Positions 37,666-46,300 of a DNA stretch of 64,000 nucleotides are shown here, piece after piece. Position 1 is the first letter of the stretch. Every line of letters starts with the position of its first letter. The notes under the pieces were generated by a model. The model was not told the DNA's origin. It saw nothing but the letters and a program-made list of their open reading frames with translations, and did not search any database. The stretch comes from JBAXPV01 sp037132075 (GTDB lineage: Bacteria > Bacteroidota > Bacteroidia > Bacteroidales > CAIXZF01), in contig JBAXPV010000009.1 in NCBI GenBank assembly GCA_037132075.1, positions 57,337 to 121,336 of the forward strand. The letters are read 5' to 3'. The position numbers and the translations under genes were made by a program.

Positions 37666-39525
37666 TTGATATATCTGCCTTATCAACGGATGATAACCCG
37701 CGTTGTAAGCCTTGGCGATGTGCCCATGGGCGGCGAAAATCCAATCCGTATCCAGTCAATGACGAATACCGACACGCTCGATACCCTGTCGACTGTCGAA
37801 CAGACCATAGATCTCGTTGAAGCCGGCTGCGACTATGTCAGAATCACAACCCCTACCATAGCCGATGCCGAAAACCTTCGTATCATCAAACAAGAACTCC
37901 GAAAACAGGGTATTCATGTTCCGCTCATCGCCGACGTGCATTTCAACCCGAAAGTCGCTGAACTTGCGGCACGACTGGTTGAGAAAGTAAGGATAAATCC
38001 GGGCAACTATGCCGACAAGAAACGACAGACCACAATAGGATTCTCCGAACAGGAATACCGTGAAGAGCTGGAACGTATTGCCGAACGTTTCCGCCCACTG
38101 CTCGACATCTGCAAGGAATATGGTACCGCAATCAGGATTGGCGTCAACCATGGCTCGCTCTCCGATCGTATCATGAGCCGTTATGGCGATACACCCCTCG
38201 GAATGGCCGAGTCAGCAATGGAGTTTCTCAGGATATCCGCTGGCTACGGCTTTCATGAGCTGGTTTGTTCCATGAAATCCAGTAACATCAGGGTAACGAC
38301 CTTTGCCACCCGGCAGTTGGTCATGCTGATGCAGGAAGAAGGGATGAACTACCCGATTCACCTGGGTGTGACTGAAGCCGGCGACGGTGAAGATGGACGC
38401 ATCAAGTCAGCAGCAGGCATTGGCGCTTTGCTGGAAGATGGGATAGGGGATACGATACGGGTTTCCCTGACGGAAGATCCCGAACAGGAGATTCCCGTTG
38501 CCAAAGCAATTGCCGACAGGTATAACAAACGCCAGGGACCCTACACCCATACATTGAATCTCCCGGAAAACCTTAGCTACCTTGAGTTTCAGAAAAGAGA
38601 AACGATCCGTGTGGGCAAGATTGGTGGCGGACAACAAGCTGCGGTCATCACCTCATGCTCTGGCATCGCTTCCTTTGAGTGTTCTTATTTCGCCAACAAA
38701 GCCTTTAAGCCGGATTTTATCTACAACCCGCCTCATATTGTCACCCTCAAACATCCTTCTGAAGTACAGGAAGTCGTTCATTTCTCGATCTGGGATCAGG
38801 GGTCTACAGCATTTCTGCCCTTGTGGGATGTACATAACTACATGAGAGCCAGCATAAGGTCTACGGTTACGAATTTCATCATGGTGACTGAAGCCTCTCT
38901 CAGTGCGGAATTGATCGAAGCTGCCAAAAACGACACTGTCGCCGTTTTTGTGTTCGAATCACATTGGACTGCGGCTGTCAGCCAGGTCCGACGGATGTTT
39001 AGCATCTTAAAAGAAATGAACTGCCATACCCCTGTCGTGTTGAACCGTGCCTTTACCATGCCCGATATCGACCTCCTGGCATTATATTCCGCCGCAGACC
39101 TGGCTTACCTGCTGGTCGACGGCCAGGGCGACGGAATCTGGGTGGAAGGTGAGCCAGATGCCTTATGCAAATACCCTACACAAACAGTATTTAATATCTT
39201 ACAAGCTGTCGGCGACAGGATCTACAAAACCGAATATATCGCTTGTCCTTCCTGTGGCCGGACTCAGTTTAACATCCAACAGGCACTCAGCCAGGTCAAA
39301 GACCAAACCGCACATCTCACCGGACTGAAAATTGCCGTCATGGGTTGTATCGTCAATGGCCCCGGTGAAATGGCCGATGCCAACTACGGATATGTCGGAG
39401 CCGGAAACGGGAAAGTCATGCTGTATAAAGGAAAGAATCTCGTCAAACAAGGCATAGACGAATCCGTCGCTGTCGACGAACTTATCACCATCATCAAAGA
39501 TGGTGGTGATTGGGTAGAACCCTGA
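37666..39525 (+). CDS. ispG: 4-hydroxy-3-methylbut-2-en-1-yl diphosphate synthase
   Basis: A 619-residue Fe-S enzyme of the MEP pathway (also called GcpE), in the long form with a central insert found in Bacteroidota and plants. Iron-sulfur cysteines are in CPSCGRTQFNIQ and GCIVNGPGEMADANYGYVG. The TTG at 37666 is taken as start because the segment before the first ATG (YLPYQR at codons 3-8) still aligns with family N-termini as I remember them; the ATG at 37690 is the alternative. It lies right behind the two-component genes. Confidence 0.9.
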   Translation: MIYLPYQRMITRVVSLGDVPMGGENPIRIQSMTNTDTLDTLSTVEQTIDLVEAGCDYVRITTPTIADAENLRIIKQELRKQGIHVPLIADVHFNPKVAELAARLVEKVRINPGNYADKKRQTTIGFSEQEYREELERIAERFRPLLDICKEYGTAIRIGVNHGSLSDRIMSRYGDTPLGMAESAMEFLRISAGYGFHELVCSMKSSNIRVTTFATRQLVMLMQEEGMNYPIHLGVTEAGDGEDGRIKSAAGIGALLEDGIGDTIRVSLTEDPEQEIPVAKAIADRYNKRQGPYTHTLNLPENLSYLEFQKRETIRVGKIGGGQQAAVITSCSGIASFECSYFANKAFKPDFIYNPPHIVTLKHPSEVQEVVHFSIWDQGSTAFLPLWDVHNYMRASIRSTVTNFIMVTEASLSAELIEAAKNDTVAVFVFESHWTAAVSQVRRMFSILKEMNCHTPVVLNRAFTMPDIDLLALYSAADLAYLLVDGQGDGIWVEGEPDALCKYPTQTVFNILQAVGDRIYKTEYIACPSCGRTQFNIQQALSQVKDQTAHLTGLKIAVMGCIVNGPGEMADANYGYVGAGNGKVMLYKGKNLVKQGIDESVAVDELITIIKDGGDWVEP

Positions 39526-39717
39526 TTCAAGAGATCGTTTAATCCACGATTATGTGGGGATTAAGTACTCCATAGTTTGGGATGTTATACGAAATAAAAT
39601 TACTGAATTGATAATACAGATTGCAGAAGTAATCGTTATTGAGCAAGAAGGCAGAGCCTTATAAATTTTCTGTGAATTCTGTACTTTTATTGTGACCAAT
39701 CCGTGCCAAGAAATTTA
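39526..39717. other. Intergenic gap between convergent ispG and Cas4-like gene
   Basis: No ORF with support. Near 39668-39685 there is a CTGTGAATTCTGTAC stretch that resembles the CTGTG-type repeats around gmd at 58-59 kb. No clear terminator hairpin was found. Confidence 0.4.
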
Positions 39718-40398
39718 TTACCGATCCTTCCGGCAAAAACCCTTAAAGTCGCAGGGATACGGCTTGTCACAATGCGCGCCCATTGGGATGAAGGGCAATC
39801 GGCGGGTCGTGAGTACCATCTTCTGGTGCAGAACTTCCTTTTTTATGGATTCCTGTTTTGAAAGCGCAAAACCCATCACCGATTCCGACTGGAAATAGCC
39901 ATCTACCGCTTCCGGTTTCTTTGGATCATACATTCTTTTTGGAAAGATGATCTGAATGTCTTGCAGCGCGATCCCGCTATTCGTGATGATGTAATACTGA
40001 AAAGCTGCATCCATGCGGTAAACGTCTTTCACCTCTAATGAACTCTTGACTTCATAAGCCTTCCAGCCGCTTTTGTCTTTTACAAGGATATCCATCAGTG
40101 CAATACAAGCATCATACTCAAATCCTGCTTCATAAATAATAGTCACACCTTGTTCAATCAAGGCTTTCGTTTGGGCAATGACTTTGTTGACCTGGAAAAA
40201 CTTTTCGTCTTTGGCCATCACGCCTCCAGGGAAAAGATTCTGCGCAAGGTCTCCGACATTATGACCACGCTTAAAAGCCTGCTGTTGCTCAAGAGAAAGC
40301 GGGTCTTTTACTTCCTGGTGGTATTTGTTGAGATAAAGCGATTTATGGCATTGAAGTCCACGGATAAAAGACGATTTTGACAGGACATGTTTTGCCAT
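39718..40398 (-). CDS. Stand-alone Cas4-like PD-(D/E)XK nuclease
   Basis: A 226-residue protein resembling the nuclease half of DUF2779 proteins and Cas4 exonucleases. Cys17 (SFIRGLQCHKSLYL) and three C-terminal cysteines (Cys210, Cys216, Cys222 in HCDKPYPCDFKGFC) fit a 4Fe-4S cluster. The catalytic motif is seen as an acidic residue in CIALMDILVKD followed by AYEVKSS (E-x-K). The RNase H-like C-terminal half usual in DUF2779 proteins is absent, and the frame ends cleanly. It is the last gene of a minus-strand operon with a lipid kinase and two glycosyltransferases, 9 bases after the kinase. No cas1, cas2 or CRISPR repeats are in the window, so a role in general DNA repair or end processing is more likely. 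Confidence 0.72.
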   Translation of the reverse strand: MAKHVLSKSSFIRGLQCHKSLYLNKYHQEVKDPLSLEQQQAFKRGHNVGDLAQNLFPGGVMAKDEKFFQVNKVIAQTKALIEQGVTIIYEAGFEYDACIALMDILVKDKSGWKAYEVKSSLEVKDVYRMDAAFQYYIITNSGIALQDIQIIFPKRMYDPKKPEAVDGYFQSESVMGFALSKQESIKKEVLHQKMVLTTRRLPFIPMGAHCDKPYPCDFKGFCRKDR

Positions 40399-40407
40399 TT
40401 ATATACC

Positions 40408-41355
40408 TTAAGGGATGATTACATTTATTGCCCGGGCCAGCATCTCAAAGCGGAAGGGTGATTCCCCCAGGGCCTCTCCGTCAGCTTCAACCCAACATTT
40501 TGGTTCTGAGATGATCTCAACCGACTTCCCGGTATAGGTCGAAACCTCTGGTAAACTAACATAAGAGCCGTCATAAAGTTTGTTCACCGAGCGCATTACT
40601 TTGATCCGTGAGATTTTTCCGATAATGCTGAGGTCGAAGATCCCATCATCAGGCACCGCTGACGGTAATTGTTTCATCCCGCCACCGTTATACTGCGCAT
40701 TGCCCAGGGTCATACTGAAAACTTCGTGGGTAGATTCCGTGCCGTCGATAATCAGCTTCATCTTTGTCGGGGAATATGCCATCAGCGTCGTGAAAATATG
40801 ATATTGGTATTTCATCGGACCTAAATGCCCTCGTTCCCGGTCAGCCGTTACCTTTTTATTCACTTCAGCGTCGAAGCCAATCCCGCAGATATTGATAAAA
40901 TACCATGACTTTTCAAGCCCATTCGTATGATAAAATACACGGCCAACATCATGTGTCATGGTCTTTCCCTTTTGAATGACTTTGATCGCATCCTCATACT
41001 CAAAAGGGATATTGTGTGTCCGTACCCAGTCATTCCCCGTTCCAACCGGGATCATCGCAAGCGTGACCAGGGTGGAATCAACCACACTTTGCGTGAAAAC
41101 TGCATTGACTGCCTCATTCAAAAATCCATCACCACCGGCAATGATAAATTTCCGAAAACCCTGTCCCAGAAAATCTTGTATCATCTGCACTGAATGTCGC
41201 GAATATTCAGTGAAATGATGATCATATTGAATGTCATACTTGTCAAGTAAAGAGGAAATCCGGGCCCAGTCGTCACGCCCTTTTTGATTTCCTGCCATGG
41301 GGTTGATCAGGACAACCCACGATTCATGGCTTTCGCTCATATTCTCCATAGGCAT
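40408..41355 (-). CDS. Diacylglycerol/lipid kinase family protein
   Basis: A 315-residue YegS/DagK-type lipid kinase. Signatures are VLINPMAGNQKG, the GGDGFLNEAVNAV nucleotide-binding loop, and GTGNDWVRTHNIP. It would phosphorylate diacylglycerol, a sphingoid base or a related lipid in the membrane. Its start codon follows the GT9 stop with no gap, so it is co-translated with the glycosyltransferase genes. Alternative in-frame ATGs exist at 41349 and 41340. Confidence 0.9.
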   Translation of the reverse strand: MPMENMSESHESWVVLINPMAGNQKGRDDWARISSLLDKYDIQYDHHFTEYSRHSVQMIQDFLGQGFRKFIIAGGDGFLNEAVNAVFTQSVVDSTLVTLAMIPVGTGNDWVRTHNIPFEYEDAIKVIQKGKTMTHDVGRVFYHTNGLEKSWYFINICGIGFDAEVNKKVTADRERGHLGPMKYQYHIFTTLMAYSPTKMKLIIDGTESTHEVFSMTLGNAQYNGGGMKQLPSAVPDDGIFDLSIIGKISRIKVMRSVNKLYDGSYVSLPEVSTYTGKSVEIISEPKCWVEADGEALGESPFRFEMLARAINVIIP

Positions 41356-42354
41356 TTATTTAATATGTTTGCTTAAGCATAAGGCGATATCCTCTGGTTT
41401 TATTGCATGCATACAGGCGCAGGAGCCCTTATTACGGCAATCATTACATTCTTTTTCCAGCACAAAGACTTCGGCATTTTTCCCCAGGGGCGCCCAGCGA
41501 CCGGCGTGCATCGGGCGTATGGGCGGGTAGATCCCGATGGCATGCTTGCCCAAAACTGCTGCTACATGCAAAGGACCCGTACTTGCAGCCACCATCGCGT
41601 CGGCGGATGCGATGAAAGAGAGCAATTCAGTCAGGGAGAACATGCCGCAAAGGTCTGTCGTATTGGGAAGATCAAAGATCCCTGACTTCCGGATGCTTTC
41701 CCCTTCCCGCTCAGTGCCTGTGATAAAGATCTTAAAATCATCGGGAGAGAGCAGCTTCACGAGCGTCTTGAAATTTTCGAGACCCCATTCACGGGCACTT
41801 CCTAAAGAAAGCGGATGCAGGATCAGGTTTGTCTTTACAGGATCCAGCAAGGATTGCTGCGTTTCAGTAAGGGCTGCGATTTTGTTTAAACCGTAGTATC
41901 GCTGAATTTCATCCGTACTGAATTCTTTTTTAATCCCCAGCCCCGATAGTAGGCGCAGATTGAGCTGGGATTCGTGCAAAGCAGCGTTTTTCCGGCTGAG
42001 CGGGACAAGCTGATTGCAAGTAAACCAATGATACAACCTGCCCGTGCTGCCGATCCGCTTAGGGATCCCGGCTTTCTTGCAAAGCGCGGCAATCTCCTGG
42101 CGCGGAAAGACATGAATGACCGTATCAATTTTTAAATTACGGATGTAGGCAACAGAGTCTTCAAAGCTTTGAATGTCAATAAATCTGTCTATAGTACCGC
42201 AGGCTTCTATCAGCGGGCGCGTATATTCTTTGCCAAGAAACAGAATCTCTGCCTGGGGAAAATGCTCTTTAAGGACCCCTGCCATGGGGAGTGTCAATAC
42301 GACATCACCAATGCTATCGGTGCGGCTGATGAGAATCCGTTCGGGGTTTCTCAT
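41356..42354 (-). CDS. Glycosyltransferase family 9 (heptosyltransferase-like)
   Basis: A 332-residue GT-B fold enzyme. RILISRTDSIGDVVLTLPMAGVLKEHFP at the start and STGPLHVAAVLGKHAIGIYPP near the end are the GT9 donor and acceptor motifs. The C-terminal ECNDCRNKGSCACMHAI contains four clustered cysteines, as in many Bacteroidota members. It likely adds a sugar to the lipid A core or a surface glycan. Its start overlaps the GT2 stop by four bases (ATGA). Confidence 0.9.
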   Translation of the reverse strand: MRNPERILISRTDSIGDVVLTLPMAGVLKEHFPQAEILFLGKEYTRPLIEACGTIDRFIDIQSFEDSVAYIRNLKIDTVIHVFPRQEIAALCKKAGIPKRIGSTGRLYHWFTCNQLVPLSRKNAALHESQLNLRLLSGLGIKKEFSTDEIQRYYGLNKIAALTETQQSLLDPVKTNLILHPLSLGSAREWGLENFKTLVKLLSPDDFKIFITGTEREGESIRKSGIFDLPNTTDLCGMFSLTELLSFIASADAMVAASTGPLHVAAVLGKHAIGIYPPIRPMHAGRWAPLGKNAEVFVLEKECNDCRNKGSCACMHAIKPEDIALCLSKHIK

Positions 42355-43121
42355 GAACTAGCTGTCTTTGTTTCTTTCCATAACTGCCTGAGCTTCGCAT
42401 ACTTAAGCAGTGATGCCCAAGCAGAAAAAGAGCAGATCAGAAATCCATAATAGCCGTCAAGGATACCCAGTTTTAAGAAATAGTCGCGGCAAAAACGTAC
42501 CGGAAACGAATAAAGTACCTTAAAAGCTGTGGCTTTCTTCCCGCGCTCAAACAAAGATGCCGCATTCATATTGGTGAAATGATTGATCTGTAGCAAATGG
42601 GACTCGATTGAATCATAGGAAAAATGAAGCAGATTTCCCTTTAAGTGTTTTACTGACTCACCCTGGCTCATCTCAAGCTTCTCGTGCAGACTCTCACCGG
42701 TCCAGCGCGCTTTTCTCCGGTCCACCAGGCGAAGCTTCACATCGGGGTACCATCCGCAGTGCTTCACCCGGAACCCACAATAATTCGTGAGCCGGTTAAA
42801 ACTATAGCCATCGTGGGTCCAGTTCTTTTTAAGGACAAGGATGCTTTTCTTTAATTCAGTCGAAAGAACCTCATCCGCATCCAGGGAAAGCACATAATCA
42901 TAACTGGCATGATCTAATGCGACATTTTTCTGGTCCACATAGTTTTTAAAGGGATGCGAATAAAAAGTGGCTCCGTTTTGGAGACTGATCACTTTGGTCC
43001 GATCAGTGGAATTGGAATCCAATACCACGATTTCATCAACGACCCCCTTCAAAGAATCAAGACAGGCAGCAATTTTCTTCTCCTCATTGAGGGTGATAAT
43101 AACAGCAGAAATTTTGAGCAT
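42351..43121 (-). CDS. Glycosyltransferase family 2 (WaaE/KdtX-like)
   Basis: A 256-residue GT-A enzyme. I place the start at 43121 (MLKISAVIITLNEEKKI), where family members begin, 18 bases after a good promoter. The nucleotide-sugar motif is LSLDADEVLS (DxD type). HDGYSFNRLTNYCG and WTGESLHEKLE are typical of LPS-core beta-1,4-glucosyltransferases of the WaaE/KdtX group. It leads the operon GT2-GT9-lipid kinase-Cas4-like nuclease. Confidence 0.9.
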   Translation of the reverse strand: MLKISAVIITLNEEKKIAACLDSLKGVVDEIVVLDSNSTDRTKVISLQNGATFYSHPFKNYVDQKNVALDHASYDYVLSLDADEVLSTELKKSILVLKKNWTHDGYSFNRLTNYCGFRVKHCGWYPDVKLRLVDRRKARWTGESLHEKLEMSQGESVKHLKGNLLHFSYDSIESHLLQINHFTNMNAASLFERGKKATAFKVLYSFPVRFCRDYFLKLGILDGYYGFLICSFSAWASLLKYAKLRQLWKETKTASS

Positions 43122-43138
43122 AAGATTCCTTTTCCTCA

Positions 43139-43170
43139 CAAACCTACAAGAAATTCTGACAATATGCAAA
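43139..43170 (-). promoter_or_regulatory. Promoter for the GT2-GT9-lipid kinase operon
   Basis: On the minus strand TTTG (43167-43170), a 20-base spacer and TAGGTTTG (43139-43146) match the Bacteroidota consensus. The chosen GT2 start is 18 bases downstream. Confidence 0.6.
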
Positions 43171-43307
43171 AACGATTTGTAAGTTAATTATTTGTTAAAA
43201 CCCAATCGCCCCCAAGCAAAAGATTATTTAGAATGTTTCTTGACAAGTTAAAATATATGCGTGAAGTCTCTTTGGGCCATTTGGTTATGAATACAATATA
43301 AAATAAT

Positions 43308-46300
43308 ATGAAAAATATATACCTTGCTGTTATTTCAATCTGCTTGTTTTTTACTGTTAGCTCAGTAATGGCAGGTCTTCCAGGAGATACAATCTGTACT
43401 GGCGACAAAGTCACCCACCCCCTGATCAGCCACATCCCTTATCCTGGCTGTCCTTCCGCCGGACAAAATGGAACCGTCGGTTCTCCTGATCACCAGGGTA
43501 AAGACAATTGCGAAAAGGTCTGTAAATTTTCGATAATTACTTATTTCACCGCAGTTCATCCAGGTAGTACTTACTTCTGGAAAGCCACAGGTGATGTTAC
43601 AATCACAGGAATTAACACCAATACTGTCGTGGTACATTGGGATGCGACACCCTTTGGCAGTCTGACTGTCTACGAAACCAACCATTGGGGCTGTGTTGAT
43701 TCAAATAAAATATGTGTAGAAAAGCTCGATCTCCCGATCGCCAATTTTTCATTTCCGGCTTCGGCCTGCAAGTTAGCCCAGGTTCAGTTCAACAACCTGT
43801 CGGCAGGCGCGATCTCATACCAGTGGTTCTTTGGTGATGGCGGCACTTCCAACGCAACAGATCCTTTACATGTCTACAACAGCGGGGGGATCTTTACCAT
43901 AACGCTCATCGCCACCAACAGCTGTCATTGTACCGACACCCTGAAAAAGACAATCAATGTGAGTTCCTTGCCCGGACCCGACATCAGCTGCCCATCCACC
44001 GTTTGTGCCCACGACAATGCTACTTATTCAACCTCAGTCAGCGGTTGCGTCTACCATTGGTTTGTGCAGGGTGGCATCATTGTCGGACCTTTTAACCAGC
44101 AATCGGTGAACATCAGCTGGGGACCCGGACAGATGGGTGCTGTGGGTTTGTATCTGAGTGGCTGTGCGTCTGTTTGCACAGATACTACCTGGGTTGCGAT
44201 CCCCATCATCCCTGCTGTGGCAATCATCGCCGGGCCATCAAAGGTCTGTCCGGGCGACTGTGCCGATTTTTCTATTCCCGACTTCAGCGGGGCTACCTAC
44301 CACTGGTCGCTGAACAGCGGCAGCTGTGGCAGCATCAAAGACACTTCGGAGTGCGGGAAGGTAGAGATCTGCTATCCTGCCTTTGGCTATCCCTGCAACG
44401 ACACCCTGAAAGTGACTTATTATGACAATCACCTGCATTGTGGAGGCAGTGGCATCAAAATCATTCATTTCCGTCCGAAGCTGGATATTTTTGGACCTGC
44501 TGAGGTTTGTGTAAAAAATCTGGCCAGCTTCTTTGCCGCTTCAGGAGTTTCTTGTACCTGGAAGATTTCCCCGGTGGGACCCGTTTTCTCCCCTGGCCCG
44601 GGATCTTCAGTTACCTTCAACTGGATGAATCTGCCCGGAACTTATATTATCACAGCCTTTCCTCAAAACCCAAACCAGGTCTGTAACGACTCAGCTTCGT
44701 TTAGCGTTACAGTGCTTCCTGCTCCTGCAAAACCTGTCATCACCGGCGACACGCTCCTCTGCCCCAACAGCGTCGGACAATACTGTGCCACGGCTTCCGG
44801 GAATATCTCCTGGGTGATTGTTGGGGGTACACCTGCCAACGGCTCAGGAAACTGCATCACGGTAAACTGGGGCGCTACGCCTCCTTTCCGTGTAAAAGCG
44901 GTCAATGCCATGACTTCCTCACCTTTCTGCCCGTCTGATACCACGACTTTAAAGGTGAATGTCATCACACCAGCCCCGATGCCGGTGATCACAGGGAGTC
45001 ATACTGCCTGTGCAAACCTCACCCAGGGATATGCCTGCAATGTGGTGATGCCTGCTGGCTCAACCTTCAGCTGGACCCTGAATCCTCCCAATGCCGGGGC
45101 GATAACTATTGGACAAAATACCAATGCTGTGCAGATTGAGTGGGGGAACAACGCCCCGCAAACGATAATCCTGTCTTTATCTGTCACCGTATGTAACACT
45201 ACGGTAACAGACACATTCCATATTTCGCTCAATCCGGTTCCTTTGCCTGTTGCTTATCAGGTCGGGAATCTTTGCCAGGGAGGCAGTGCGCAACTCGCAG
45301 TCTCAGGCGGTGTATTTACCGCATGGCAATGGAGCGGTCCCGGGAGCTTCAGCAGCAGCCTTGCTTCCCCCACCATTAATGTGCAAGGCTTGTACCAGGT
45401 CACCGCGACAGCTGGAGGCTGCCCGGGAATCTCACAAATCAACGTCACCTATGTGGGCTCACCTTTGGCCAGCATCAGCGCCCAGGGCCCTCTGGTATAT
45501 TGCATTGGAACGCCCTTTTCCGTAAATCTCTGTGCCCTCGGTAATGGAAATTACAGCTACCAGTGGTCGGGTGGCGGACCGGGCACCCAGTGCTATACTG
45601 TCAGTGCCCCCGGTTCATGGGTCGTCACTGTAACCGACAACAGCAATGGATGCTTTGCCATTTCCAACAGCCTGAGCGTTTCCACAATCCCTTGTGCGGG
45701 AGGAAACTGCACGCCAAACGGAAGCGCGGGTTTTACCCATGCGTCCTGCAATCCTGTCGTGTTCACCAATACTTCTGTCAATGCCAGCAGCTTTTTCTGG
45801 GATTTTGGCGACAATACCAGCTCCATTGCCACCAACCCTACACATACCTACAACCAGGCTGGTTTCTACCTCGTGACCCTCACCGCTACTGTGCCCGATG
45901 CATCCGGTACCGGTTTCTGTACGGTGAAAGATACCGCCTTGATTGAAGTTCCGCTGGTGGCCAAATTCGACATCCTGCCTGCCTGCTTTGGCCTGCCTGT
46001 CTGCTTCACCGACAAAAGCGTTCATACCGTCGGCAACAGCATCGCTTCCTGGAACTGGAATTTCGGCGATGCCAGCAGCTCCGGCACACAAAACCCTTGT
46101 CATACCTACGCCTTGCCGGGTACATATGTTGTGACGCTGACGATATCTAATGCGAATTGTACAACATCTCATAGCGATACCGTCATCGTCAGGGCAAAAC
46201 CTACTGCTGCCTTTAGCTTCAGCAACAATGCCTGCGTGAATAGCGCTGTTTTGTTTACTGACAATTCTTTTTCCAACATCAACTATTGGAACTGGAACTT

